Assembly (NCBI GenBank): GCA_903834675.1
Contig: CAILKC010000008.1
Location: forward strand, 1 to 50,436
Origin: an uncultured Victivallales bacterium
GTDB lineage: Bacteria > Verrucomicrobiota > Lentisphaeria > Oligosphaerales > JAFGRS01
Reading direction: 5' to 3'
Length of the DNA stretch: 50,436 nucleotides
Part shown: positions 42,434 through 50,436 of the stretch, one piece after another
Position numbering within the stretch: position 1 is the first letter of the stretch
Layout of the letters: every line of letters begins with the position of its first letter
Translations under genes and position numbers: made by a program
Notes under the pieces: model-generated
Seen by the model: only the letters and a program-made list of their open reading frames with translations
What the model was told of the DNA's origin: nothing
The model's database searches: none

Positions 42434-44242
42434 TCAGCGGTCGTCCCGAGCACTGGTCGAGAGTCTGACCGACTTCGTCAGCGACACTCTACCCCCCACG
42501 TACTCGAAGTCGAGCAGCAGGTTTACCGTGCCGGAAAGCGTGCGCGGACTGGAGCTGGTCAGGCGCAAGGTCGGGTTGAGTTGGGCGCCGGCCGCGAGGT
42601 TTCCCAGGACCACGTTGCGGACCTCGTAACGGTCCAGCCGCGCTCGCGCCAGCTTCAGGCTCCTGGCCTCGCCCGGGCCCCGATTGCGCAGGCTGAGGGT
42701 CACCTCGTAGGTGCTGCCGACGCGGCGCGCCGTGGCGGATTCGATGCTCAGTACCGGTTTTCCGGTGCTAACGGCGCGGATGGTGATCGTCACCGTAGCC
42801 GGGGCACTGGTGACGCTGCCATCGTTGGCGCGGTAGGTGAAGGTATCCGTGCCGACGTAGCCAGTCGTCGGGGTGTACGAGAACGAGCCGTTCGGGTTCA
42901 GCGTCAGTGTGCCGTGGGCCGTTGCGGTCGCGGACACGGCGGTCAGGGCGTTCCCGTCGGCATCCGTGTCATTGGCAAGGACGCCGGGCGCAGCGCTCGA
43001 GAGGGTCGTGTTCTGGTTTAGGCTGTAGGCATCTGCCACGGCCACGGGAGCGCGGTTCACGGCTCTGACGGTGATCGTCACCGTGGCCGGAGCGCTGGTG
43101 ACGGTGCCATCGTTGGCGCGGTAGGTAAAGGTGTCCGTGCCGACGTAGCCGGCGGTCGGGGTGTAGGAGAACGAGCCATTCGCATTCAGCGTCAGTGTGC
43201 CGTGGGCCGTTGCGGTCGTGGGCACGGCGGTCAGGGCGTCCCCATCGGCATCGGTGTCATTGGCAAGGACGCCGGGGGCGCTGGTCGCCAGAACCGTGTC
43301 TCGGTCTACGCTGTAGGCATCCGCCAGCGCCAGCGGGGCCGCATTGCCGCCCCCCGGGCCAGCACCTTCCGCCGCCGCTGCCAGGCGGAAGCCGATGAAT
43401 GCCGACTCCAGGGTCGGCAGTTCGCTGTCCCGGTAAGCCGCTTGCAGGAGCAGAACGTAGTCTTTCCAGGAACCGCCGCGGATGACCCGCTCCGCGTCGA
43501 CCTCGGTGTCGGTCCATTCCCACACATTTCCGGCCTGATCGAAGGTGCCGTAAGGACCTGCGGAACCGGGGTAAGACCCCACCGGCGTGACCCCGCCCAC
43601 GACGCCGTCATAGTTTGCGCTGGCCGGGTTGGCGGTGGGGGCTGCCGCCAGCGGCGCCGTCATGCTGCCGGTGGGGTACTCCCAGTAGACGGCGGTGGGG
43701 CCACTGTCGGAGTAGTAGGCCGCCTTGTACCATTCATCCTCGCTGGGCAGCCAGAGGCGCGCGTCGGGGTGTCGTGGTCCGGCTGCCGTGGCTCCCGTCA
43801 GGGTGTAAGCGCCGTCCTCCGTGGTGGCGGCGTTCTGCGTTCCGCTGGGCTGGCCGTTGTGGAGCCAGTTGGCAAAGCGCACCGCGTCATACCAACTCAC
43901 TTGGGTAACGGGTAGATTCGGCGAACTGGTGGTGTAGCGGTAGGCGCCCGCCGCACCGGTCCGGGTGATGGTCATGGCCGGATTGTAGAGAGCGTAGGTA
44001 TCGGTGGCGGCCACGGCATTCAGGAAGGCCGTGTACTGGGCGTTGGTCACTTCGTAGGTGCCGATGCGGTAGTCGTTGGCGACGGCGCCGTGTCCAAAGA
44101 TGTCCTGGGGATTCTGCGGACCGGGAACCGTGACCAACGCGGGCGGCAGCGCCAGGGCAGCCACGCCGAAAAGCAGTGTCGCCGAGAGCACGCCCCACAG
44201 GTGGGCAAGCCGCGGCCTGACGGGGGTTCTGAACGTGTTCAT
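42434..44242 (-). CDS. Secreted SUMF1/formylglycine-enzyme-like protein with cadherin-like repeats
   Basis: 602 residues; AAGGAGG precedes the ATG. Signal peptide (HLWGVLSATLLFGVAALA), then a SUMF1-type C-lectin-like fold (about 32-285; YRIGTYEVTNAQYTAFLNAV, LPVTQVSWYDAVRFANWL, LPSEDEWYKAAYY, DQAGNVWEWTDT, RVIRGGSWKD, FIGFRLA). The catalytic Cys pair of true formylglycine enzymes is missing (GGSWKDYVLLLQAAYRD). Two cadherin-like repeats follow (APLALADAYSVDRDT..., APVAVADAYSLNQNT...; each about 95 residues, nearly identical DNA) and a C-terminal beta domain. It sits between the hydrogenase large subunit and protease genes, 32 bases after the former. Probably an extracellular binding or structural protein, not an enzyme. 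Confidence 0.88.
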   Translation of the reverse strand: MNTFRTPVRPRLAHLWGVLSATLLFGVAALALPPALVTVPGPQNPQDIFGHGAVANDYRIGTYEVTNAQYTAFLNAVAATDTYALYNPAMTITRTGAAGAYRYTTSSPNLPVTQVSWYDAVRFANWLHNGQPSGTQNAATTEDGAYTLTGATAAGPRHPDARLWLPSEDEWYKAAYYSDSGPTAVYWEYPTGSMTAPLAAAPTANPASANYDGVVGGVTPVGSYPGSAGPYGTFDQAGNVWEWTDTEVDAERVIRGGSWKDYVLLLQAAYRDSELPTLESAFIGFRLAAAAEGAGPGGGNAAPLALADAYSVDRDTVLATSAPGVLANDTDADGDALTAVPTTATAHGTLTLNANGSFSYTPTAGYVGTDTFTYRANDGTVTSAPATVTITVRAVNRAPVAVADAYSLNQNTTLSSAAPGVLANDTDADGNALTAVSATATAHGTLTLNPNGSFSYTPTTGYVGTDTFTYRANDGSVTSAPATVTITIRAVSTGKPVLSIESATARRVGSTYEVTLSLRNRGPGEARSLKLARARLDRYEVRNVVLGNLAAGAQLNPTLRLTSSSPRTLSGTVNLLLDFEYVGGRVSLTKSVRLSTSARDDR

Positions 44243-44273
44243 TCGATGGCCTCCTTATGCTGGGGAAATCCCG

Positions 44274-45731
44274 TCAGTTCGTTGCGGTGGTTAGACCTGC
44301 CTGGACGGTCGTCAGGCGACGGGCCTGCGGCCCCGGGTGGACCAGGTGTACGGAGCACGCCAGGCAGGGGTCGAAGGAGTGTATCACCCTCAGCACCTCG
44401 ACCGGTTGCGCGGCATCGGCCACCGGCGTGCCGAGCAGGGCCTGCTCGATGGCGCCCATCTGCTCCATATCGTCGCGGGGGGATGCATTCCAGCCCGTCG
44501 GCGTCACCATCTGGTAGCGGCTGATCTTCTGGGCGCCGATTCCCACCCAATGTCCCAGGGCGCCGCGGGCCGCCTCGGTGAGGCCGATGCCGACGGCCGT
44601 AGTCGGCGTCATGGACGACTTGTAGACCGCGCCGCCAGGCGCCAACTGGTTCAGCCAGCCGTCCATGGCATCGGCGACCTTACGGGCCTCCAGAGCACGG
44701 GCCAGGATGCGGTCCATGACCGAGATGCCGACGCGGTAGTCGTTGTTGACCCACATGCGCGCCAGCGGTCCGACCTCGTGTACCGTGTCCTGGTAACGCG
44801 GCGCCTTGATCCAACTGTATCCGGCGGCCTTATCGGCACTGGGCTCGGTGACGCCGACGGCCGGGTTGAGGTTGCCGCTGCTGGCCGCGAACCAGGAGTG
44901 GGCCACGTACTCTTTAATCTGGGTGGCATCCACCGTGCCATCGGCGCCGTTGGTGTGCCGGCCGCGCTTCAGTAGTTTGCTGGTGCCGGCGGCATTCAGG
45001 TCGAAGACGCCATAGGCCAGGAGGTTGCCGCAGCCGCGGCCCAGTTCCATATACTCGGGGAAGGCGGCCATGACCGCGGACCCGTCCGGGATGTACACGT
45101 TGTTGATGAAGGCGCGCAACTCGGTGAGCAGAGCGCGGAAGTCACTTACCGCGGTGGCCGTGACCGCCTCGCTGGTGCCGCCGGGAACGAAGCTGGCGGT
45201 GGTGGGCATGCGGCCGGCGAAGATGGCGCCCATCTGGTGCGCCTTGCGACGCATTTCCAGGGCCTGAACATAGTGCCCCACCAGGGTCGAAGCCACCGAT
45301 CCCGTGACCATGTCGGGAACCGTGAAGCGCGGTTTCCAGGGAGACATGTCGAGGATGCCGGTAGTGTTGATGTAGTCCGGGGCGGCCAGGTGGTAGAAGT
45401 GCAGGATGTGCGACTGGATGAAGTTGGCGCCCAGAACCAGGTTCCGCATGATCCGGCCATTCTCGGTCGGGGTGATGCCAAAGGCGTTCTCCAGCGCGAG
45501 GCTCGAGGCCATGGCGTGGGCGATGGGGCAGACGCCGCAGACGCGCTGGGTGTAATGCACCGCATCGCGCGGGTCGCGGCCGACCAGAATACGTTCAAAG
45601 CCACGGAACATGGGCGCCGTGGCGCGGGCGTCGATGACCTCCTGACGGCCGTTCACCGTCTCGACCGTCACTTCCACGTCCAGGTGACCCTCGACGCGGG
45701 TCACTGGGCTGATATTGATCACGCTAGGCAT
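44274..45731 (-). CDS. [NiFe] hydrogenase large subunit (group 1-like)
   Basis: 485 residues; AAGGA lies 8-10 bases before the ATG. It holds the NiFe(CN)2CO site through RVCGVC (C65, C68) and DPCLAC (C456, C459). The tail after H462 (23 residues, LVHPGPQ...) is the peptide removed at maturation. INISPVTRVEGHLDVEV is the standard N-terminus. It is shorter than typical group 1 subunits (540-600). It oxidises H2 in the periplasm with the Tat-exported small subunit. Confidence 0.95.
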   Translation of the reverse strand: MPSVINISPVTRVEGHLDVEVTVETVNGRQEVIDARATAPMFRGFERILVGRDPRDAVHYTQRVCGVCPIAHAMASSLALENAFGITPTENGRIMRNLVLGANFIQSHILHFYHLAAPDYINTTGILDMSPWKPRFTVPDMVTGSVASTLVGHYVQALEMRRKAHQMGAIFAGRMPTTASFVPGGTSEAVTATAVSDFRALLTELRAFINNVYIPDGSAVMAAFPEYMELGRGCGNLLAYGVFDLNAAGTSKLLKRGRHTNGADGTVDATQIKEYVAHSWFAASSGNLNPAVGVTEPSADKAAGYSWIKAPRYQDTVHEVGPLARMWVNNDYRVGISVMDRILARALEARKVADAMDGWLNQLAPGGAVYKSSMTPTTAVGIGLTEAARGALGHWVGIGAQKISRYQMVTPTGWNASPRDDMEQMGAIEQALLGTPVADAAQPVEVLRVIHSFDPCLACSVHLVHPGPQARRLTTVQAGLTTATN

Positions 45732-45787
45732 GAGACAAATCCTTTCTGCAAGTCAGTCATACACGACTCTCCGCTGGCACACCGACA

Positions 45788-45805
45788 CCCCCGCCGCGGC
45801 GGGGG
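45788..45805. repeat. 18-base GC palindrome between hydrogenase subunit genes
   Basis: CCCCCGCCGCGGCGGGGG is a perfect palindrome in the 95-base gap between small- and large-subunit genes. As RNA it may pause ribosomes or set segment stability; no T-run follows. Confidence 0.6.
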
Positions 45806-45826
45806 GCGTGACGCGCCATCCCTTGG

Positions 45827-46735
45827 TCAGTCCCCGCCGAAGCGGTAGAACGGCGACTTGCCGTCCGGGAAGGTCGGTTCGGTGCAGCCGAAGCACGGCG
45901 CTCCGGCGCCGATGCACCAGTTGATCCCCATTTGGCCCGTGGCCGGGGAGTTCCAGCGGCGAGTGGGGCAATCGGCGCGAGTGCTGGGGCCCTTGCAGCC
46001 GAGTTCCTCGAGGCAACCCTCGGTCCCGAGCGTGTTCGCTTCCTCTGCCTCGCGCCGAGGGCAGCGCGAATGAACCGTGGCGCTGAAGAAACTGGTCGGT
46101 CGGCCGTAAGAGTCGAGCGCCGGGGCGGCGCCGTTGCTGAGCAGGTAGGCCACGGTGCCGACGATCCAGTCCGGGTGCGTGGGGCACCCCGGAATCTTGA
46201 TGGTGCGCTTGCTGCCGTAGTAGTCGGCCAGGCCCTGGGCGCCAGTGGGGTTGGGGCTGCCGCCGGCAACGCCGCCGAAGCAGGCGCAGGTGCCGACCCC
46301 AAGCACAAAGGCGGCGCGCTCGGCGTAGCGTTCAACCGCCTTCTGGAAAGTTAGCCCCGGCCACAGCCGGCAGTACTTCCCCTGGGCGCCGGTGGGAATC
46401 GCGCCTTCGACCACCAGTACGTAGCCGCCCCGGCGATAGGTCTTCTCCACCGCGGCGACCGCCACGTTTCCGGCCCCGGCCGCAAGGGTCGGGTGGAAGT
46501 TCACGTCGAGAGTGTTGATCAGCAGGTCGTCGATGGTCATGTAGTAGATGCTGTTCAGCAGCGACACCGAGCATCCCGAGCAGGACTGGCCCTGCAGCCA
46601 GACCACGGGCACCCCGCCGGCCGCCGTCTCTAGCGCCTGCGCTTCGTCCTGGCCTACCCAGGAAGGGAGTTGCACTCCCAGCGCCGCGCTCAGCGCCGTG
46701 GTCGCCTTCACAAAGTCACGTCGATTTACTTCCAT
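45827..46735 (-). CDS. [NiFe] hydrogenase small subunit, Tat-exported
   Basis: 302 residues from the ATG at 46735, with GGAGG 7 bases upstream (a GTG at 46741 is less likely). The Tat signal is NRRDFVKATTALSAALG. Proximal cluster ligands are C52 and C55 (SCSGC) plus those in VGTCACFGG and IPGCPTHPDW. The distal cluster uses H/C in HSRCPR, GCLEELGCKG. The medial motif is NWCIGAGAPCFGC (C274, C281, C284), with Cys where standard enzymes carry Pro, so a [4Fe-4S] medial cluster is likely. The protein ends at FYRFGGD, without the C-terminal membrane anchor of HyaA/HybO. It carries electrons from the active site to an unknown acceptor. Confidence 0.95.
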   Translation of the reverse strand: MEVNRRDFVKATTALSAALGVQLPSWVGQDEAQALETAAGGVPVVWLQGQSCSGCSVSLLNSIYYMTIDDLLINTLDVNFHPTLAAGAGNVAVAAVEKTYRRGGYVLVVEGAIPTGAQGKYCRLWPGLTFQKAVERYAERAAFVLGVGTCACFGGVAGGSPNPTGAQGLADYYGSKRTIKIPGCPTHPDWIVGTVAYLLSNGAAPALDSYGRPTSFFSATVHSRCPRREAEEANTLGTEGCLEELGCKGPSTRADCPTRRWNSPATGQMGINWCIGAGAPCFGCTEPTFPDGKSPFYRFGGD

Positions 46736-46799
46736 GTTCACACCTCCTTGGAACCGTCACCTGGACCTCATCGTGACCTCAGGAGCGCGAGGGCGGACG

Positions 46800-47078
46800 T
46801 CATGGTCTTTCCGTCGCTGCTCGGGCTGTGCTTGGCGCTGTCGCTGCCGCTACACCCCCGGCCGGCGTCTGCGGCTTGGCTGACGCTCCCACTCCTGCCG
46901 CCGCCCCACACTTTCGCTGGCGCAATGCCGCCACCGCCGCGTCCACCGACTGCTCTGCTGGCCGCGTCAGGCCGACGACCTCACGCCACACCGGCGCCAC
47001 CCCGCGGGCCGCGTCAACCAGCACATCTCTGGACGTCAACCGCAGCAGCAAGCCCCGCCTGGATACATTCTCTGCCAT
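46800..47078 (-). CDS. Small Tat-signal-like protein upstream of hydrogenase
   Basis: 92 residues beginning MAENVSRRGLLLRLTSRDVLVDAARGVAPVWREVVGL, which has a twin-Arg-like SRRGLLL but only a weak hydrophobic core. The rest is Ala-rich without a recognised domain and holds one Cys. GGGAGCG precedes the ATG. It lies 64 bases before the small-subunit gene on the same strand. It may be a short leader gene of the operon or a decayed Tat protein; not firmly supported. Confidence 0.45.
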   Translation of the reverse strand: MAENVSRRGLLLRLTSRDVLVDAARGVAPVWREVVGLTRPAEQSVDAAVAALRQRKCGAAAGVGASAKPQTPAGGVAAATAPSTARAATERP

Positions 47079-47191
47079 GATCGCTCCCGCTTCAGCCCCC
47101 GCCTAGGAACCCATCTACCAACTATCACCTGGCGATATGACGACTGACACTGTGTGATACTTGGTCTGACATCGTAAAGCAAGAATGGTGC

Positions 47192-47215
47192 CACGTTGTG
47201 ATATGTCACAACGTG
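47192..47215. promoter_or_regulatory. Crp/Fnr-type palindromic operator upstream of hydrogenase locus
   Basis: Perfect 10-bp arms CACGTTGTGA and TCACAACGTG flank TATG. The half-site TTGTGA recalls Crp/Fnr-family boxes, with the 4-base spacing of Fnr sites. It lies 114 bases upstream of the small leader-like gene and about 457 bases from the small-subunit gene. A regulator is not in the window. Confidence 0.6.
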
Positions 47216-47477
47216 TTATTTCCGGGGTTGGCTACAGCCAAGGCTGGAACAGGCGTGGTTTCCGGGGTTGGGCTGGCGCCCTGGGGGTCTGCGCGCATTC
47301 TCACGAATGAGATAAGGATAGCAGGTTTCGCGGGAATGCGGCGACAGGCGTTCGGGCCTGTGGTTGCGCGGTGCCGGTATGTCCGGCCGCGGGCCGGACC
47401 GCCTTCGGGGTTGTGGGAACCGCGAAGGGCAGGGGCGGGGTATTGGGCGTCGGGGCCTTCAAGTGCAGAGACGGCTA

Positions 47478-47516
47478 CGCCTCCCACACGCCGCCGGAGG
47501 CGGCATGTGGGAGGCG
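47478..47516 (-). terminator. Strong hairpin after RNase Y gene
   Basis: An 18-bp stem with a single mismatch (CGCCTCCCACA..GCCGCC with its complement) and loop GGA lies 25 bases past the rny stop. No T-run follows on the minus strand, so it could terminate weakly or protect the 3' end. Confidence 0.55.
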
Positions 47517-47540
47517 GGGTTACGGCAGGGCTGCGGTGGC

Positions 47541-49100
47541 CTACTTGGCGTACTCGACCGAGCGGGTCTCCCGGATGATGGAGACCTTGATCTGGCCAGG
47601 ATAGCGCATCTCTTTTTCGATACGCTCGGCCATGTCTCGGGCGAGGAGGAGGGCGCGATCCTCGCTGATCTTCGTCGGTTCCACCACGACGCGCAACTCA
47701 CGGCCCGCCTGGATGGCATAGCAGCCCTCGACCCCTTCGAAGCTCTTGCCGATGGTCTCGAGCTGTTCGAGGCGTTTGAGGTACAGTTCGGTGGTTTCGG
47801 AGCGCGCTCCCGGCCGACTGGCGCTCAGCGCGTCGCAAAGCTCCACCAGGATGGCCATGAGCGAGGTCTTTTCCACGTCCTCGTGGTGGGCGGCGACGGC
47901 GTTCACCACGTCATCCTCCTCACCGGCCCGCTTCAGCAGATCGGCGCCGATCACCGCATGCGACCCCTCCACCTCATGGTCCACCGCCTTGCCGATGTCA
48001 TGCAGCAGCCCCGCCCGTCTGGCCTTACGCTCGTCAAGGCCGAGTTGAGCCGCAATCGCGCCCATCATGGACGCCACCTCGACCGAGTGCATCAGCACGT
48101 TCTGCGAGAAGCTGTAACGGTACTTGAGTCGGCCCAGCAGGATCACGATGTTCTGCCGCAGGCGGGTGACGCCGAGTTGATCCACCACCGCCTGGCCCGC
48201 CTTCTGAATCTCCGCGTCGATCTCCTTGCGGACCTTCGCCACCATCTCTTCGATCCGGGTGGGATGAATGCGCCCGTCCGTGATCAGACGTTCCATCGTG
48301 ATGCGGGCAACCTCGCGCCGGACCGGGTCGAAACAGGAGACGACTACCGCCTCCGGCGTATCGTCGATCAGCACGCTGGCCCCGGTGGCGGCCTCGATGG
48401 TCCTGATATTCCGCCCTTCCCGACCGATGATGCGCCCCTTCATCTCTTCGTTCGGCAGTGGAATGGTTGAGGTCGTCCGCTCGTAGGCGCAGTCGCCAGA
48501 GTAGCGCTGCATGGCCGTGACCATGATCTCCTGGCCTTCCTGCTCGAGCCGTTGACGATTCTCTTCCAGGTGGCGCCGAATCAGGGCGCTGCGCTCCGCT
48601 TCGAGGGACTCCGCCAGTTGGGCGAGCAGCTGCCGCGAGGCTTCCTCACGGCTGAGCCCGGAGATCCGCTCCAGTTCAGCCATCTGCTGAGTCTTCTTCT
48701 CATCCAGCAACTTCTGCTGCTCGGCCACGCCATCCTGCACCCGGCGCACGTCTTTCTCCCGACGGTCCAGTTCCGCCGTGCGTGACTCCAGTTGGTCGGC
48801 CTTACGGTCCAGGTTCGCCTCTCTGGACGTGACCCGCTCCTCCAGTTTCTGCAGTTCCGTGCGCCGCCGCTCGGTGGACTGCTCGAATTCCTCACGCGAC
48901 TTCAGCAGGAGCTCTTTGGCCTCGATGCGCGCCTGCTTGAGAACGCCTTCCGCCTCGCGTTCCGCCACCTTGCCCATTTCGCTGATCTTGCCAAACTGGT
49001 TACGGTGCAGCAGGGTGCGCACCAGGTAGCCGACCACCAGGCCGACCGTCAGCATGATCAACTGCACGATAACCGTCAAGAAAGGCTGAAAATTCTGCAT
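47541..49100 (-). CDS. rny: Ribonuclease Y
   Basis: 519 residues, normal family length. An N-terminal membrane helix (about 8-28, LTVIVQLIMLTVGLVVGYLV), a long charged coiled coil (35-195), a KH domain (about 205-270; PNEEMKGRIIGREGRNIRTIEAATGASVLIDDTPE) and an HD domain (about 335-430; HSVEVASMMGAIA, LLHDIGKAVDHEVEGSHA) are in canonical order. Metal ligands HD and the second His/Asp are intact. It initiates mRNA decay at the membrane as an endoribonuclease. It follows the folate gene by 13 bases, probably co-transcribed. Confidence 0.97.
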   Translation of the reverse strand: MQNFQPFLTVIVQLIMLTVGLVVGYLVRTLLHRNQFGKISEMGKVAEREAEGVLKQARIEAKELLLKSREEFEQSTERRRTELQKLEERVTSREANLDRKADQLESRTAELDRREKDVRRVQDGVAEQQKLLDEKKTQQMAELERISGLSREEASRQLLAQLAESLEAERSALIRRHLEENRQRLEQEGQEIMVTAMQRYSGDCAYERTTSTIPLPNEEMKGRIIGREGRNIRTIEAATGASVLIDDTPEAVVVSCFDPVRREVARITMERLITDGRIHPTRIEEMVAKVRKEIDAEIQKAGQAVVDQLGVTRLRQNIVILLGRLKYRYSFSQNVLMHSVEVASMMGAIAAQLGLDERKARRAGLLHDIGKAVDHEVEGSHAVIGADLLKRAGEEDDVVNAVAAHHEDVEKTSLMAILVELCDALSASRPGARSETTELYLKRLEQLETIGKSFEGVEGCYAIQAGRELRVVVEPTKISEDRALLLARDMAERIEKEMRYPGQIKVSIIRETRSVEYAK

Positions 49101-49113
49101 GCCTGTCCCTTTC

Positions 49114-49713
49114 TCATTCAGCCGGCGCGGTTGCTAGGCCGCCGCAGGCAATCGTTCTGGTGTCCGTCACCACCCAGTCCATGGCCACGTCATGCGCCGC
49201 GTGCGGGAGGCCCGTCAGGACCTGCCAGTCCCACGCCACTCCGACCCGTACGCCCCGGGTGCCATCCAGCAGCCGGTCATAGTACCCACGCCCACGTCCG
49301 AGCCTTTGCCCCTGCGGGTCAAAAGCCACCCCCGGTACCCACCACACGACCGCCTCACCTCTCTGCTCTTGCCGCGGCACCGCGGGCAGTTCCGCGCGGG
49401 GTTCGCGGATGCCGAATGCCCCAGGGACGACATCCTCCGTGATCGACCTCACAAGCACCATCTCGTAGCACTGCCCCGGGGCGCTGAAGCGCGGCAGCCA
49501 GACCGACTGACGGGCCTCGAGGCGAGCGCGCACTAAGCCCTCGAGATCGACCTCTCCGCGGAGGGCCATGTAGCAGGCCACCACCTGAGCGGCCCCGTAG
49601 CACGGCAACGCGACCATTCGCCGCGCAACCGCGGCAGGGTCGCCACCGCCGACACCCCCGTGTCGACGGCGTTCAGCCTGCATGTCCTGGCGTACCTGTT
49701 CCTTGCTTAACAC
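49114..49713 (-). CDS. 5-formyltetrahydrofolate cyclo-ligase
   Basis: 199 residues from a GTG at 49713, preceded by AAAGGGTGG; sequence further upstream in frame does not look like the family. It converts 5-formyl-THF to 5,10-methenyl-THF using ATP. Motifs: SKEQVRQDMQAERR at the N-terminus (the basic ATP-contact region), VVACYMALRGEVDLEGLV, WLPRF and the signature GQRLGRGRGYYDRLLDG. The protein ends after VMDWVVTDT-like text typical of the family. It is often a neighbour of rny in bacteria. Confidence 0.93.
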   Translation of the reverse strand: MLSKEQVRQDMQAERRRHGGVGGGDPAAVARRMVALPCYGAAQVVACYMALRGEVDLEGLVRARLEARQSVWLPRFSAPGQCYEMVLVRSITEDVVPGAFGIREPRAELPAVPRQEQRGEAVVWWVPGVAFDPQGQRLGRGRGYYDRLLDGTRGVRVGVAWDWQVLTGLPHAAHDVAMDWVVTDTRTIACGGLATAPAE

Positions 49714-50436
49714 GGCCACCCTTTCGCGACCGATCACGGGGATGCCAACCCGGAGGCCACGGCCCGCATGAACCACACATCGTGGCCATCACGCAGGACA
49801 CCTTCAAAGCAGGCACTCAGGGCTAGGAGACGCCGTTCCCGAAAAGGGTCAACGGCACAGCGGCAGGGTGGCAGAGAAAGGCCCAGACTCGACGCGAGCG
49901 CTCCGACGCAGCCAGTCGCCGCGCCTGTGGCCGCCGAATCCCCAGAAAAGGGCTCGGCAGGCCTCACGTCGAGTTGTTCTGGTTTTCATTATCCAGGCTT
50001 CCAAATGCGCTTGGTAAACGCAAGAAGCAGGACAGATGACACTTACCCGCACACCCGTGCCTCAGACCCCTGCCGCCCTCGGCCCCGGTCCCAGACACTA
50101 CGTCCATATGTGATGCGCCACCACGGTGACGCCCGCTGAGCGCTTAACGTACGCGGCTCCGCGCGCAATGCAACGAAAAGCACCGAAAAAGTGCGGGGAT
50201 ACAGGCCGTCGATAGGGGCTGCCAACGGAAGCCGCGGCATTGGGGGGCCGACTGGGCGCAGGTCAGGGTTCAGGGTTCAGCCGGGCCCCCGGCTGGGGCC
50301 GGACATACCGGAATGAGACTTCCAGCCTTCGCGGCCTTGAGCGTTGAGAGTTGAAGGTTGAGCTTTTTTCGACCTGTGCAATATGGAAGTCCGCCTGGAG
50401 CGCTGAAGGCGCGCGGCCATACCAGCCCAGGGCAAC
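49714..50436. repeat. Right-end region with dispersed repeats
   Basis: No gene is supported upstream of the folate gene. A possible hairpin (GGCCACG/CGTGGCC, near 49757-49788) lies just upstream of it. Bases 50272-50321 match 6417-6466. CGACCTGTGCAATA (50370-50383) and 50419-50436 are inverted copies of left-end strings. T6 at about 50364-50369 is followed by this repeat. Confidence 0.6.

Larger units (their letters stand above)
47079..47540. other. Hydrogenase upstream / RNase Y downstream spacer
   Basis: No gene. It contains the Crp/Fnr-like palindrome (47192-47215), AT-richer DNA around 47110-47215 suited to a promoter, a direct repeat of TTTCCGGGGTTGG (about 47219 and 47259) and the strong hairpin after RNase Y. 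Confidence 0.6.

Noticed and set aside
42434..44242. Active formylglycine-generating (sulfatase-maturing) enzyme
   Set aside because: The Cys pair needed for catalysis is absent, and no sulfatase gene lies in the window.
49734..49967. 77-codon minus-strand frame upstream of the folate gene
   Set aside because: No ribosome site, no recognisable family and Cys/Arg-rich composition like random GC-rich sequence.
49714..49990. Possible 6S RNA upstream of the folate cyclo-ligase gene, as in some bacteria
   Set aside because: A hairpin is seen, but the long double-stranded arms and central bubble of 6S RNA could not be traced; a covariance-model search would decide.

Overview
The window is GC-rich DNA from a Gram-negative-type bacterium. 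It carries Sec and Tat signal peptides, a complex I operon, a periplasmic [NiFe] hydrogenase and secreted carbohydrate-active enzymes. Several features recall the PVC group (Lentisphaerota, Kiritimatiellota, Planctomycetota) or a neighbouring uncultured phylum: large heparinase-II/III-like lyases, a GH95 fucosidase, formylglycine-enzyme-like proteins with cadherin-like repeats, a tiny Lys-rich protein, and intergenic spaces packed with palindromic dispersed repeats. This placement is inference; no rRNA or tRNA gene was recognised. A glycyl radical enzyme, a hydrogenase and a complex I lacking the NADH module suggest an anaerobic or microaerophilic life on polysaccharides. Related repeats lie in opposite orientation at both window ends, so the window may be a whole contig that stopped at repeats.

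Layout. 0.5-8 kb: small membrane protein, orphan response regulator, larB (nickel-pincer cofactor), a large secreted heparinase-like lyase and a 403-residue conserved protein. 8-11.7 kb (minus): a second, differently built heparinase-like protein. 11.7-22.5 kb (minus): nuoABCDHIJKLMN, without nuoEFG. 23-32 kb (plus): a glycyl radical enzyme with an unusual active-site motif, a GH95 alpha-L-fucosidase-type hydrolase and a dipeptide/oligopeptide-type ABC importer (permeases and ATPases, no binding protein). 32.3-33 kb: MNT/HEPN pair. 33.2-37.1 kb: a large secreted clan GH-A glycosidase. 37.3-39.7 kb: an antitoxin with an internally deleted MazF remnant, a secreted helical protein, a homocysteine S-methyltransferase-type protein and a 34-residue Lys-rich protein. 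40-41.2 kb: AAA/DUF4143 ATPase. 41.8-47.1 kb (minus): a hydrogenase locus (small and large subunits, an intervening secreted SUMF1/cadherin-like protein, maturation protease) with a Crp/Fnr-like palindrome upstream. 47.5-49.7 kb (minus): 5-formyltetrahydrofolate cyclo-ligase and RNase Y.

How the parts could fit: the secreted lyases, the GH-A glycosidase, GH95 and the importer look like polysaccharide breakdown and uptake. The glycyl radical enzyme could ferment a product. The hydrogenase could feed electrons to the respiratory chain, where complex I must take electrons from a donor other than NuoEFG-bound NADH. These links are inferred from proximity only.
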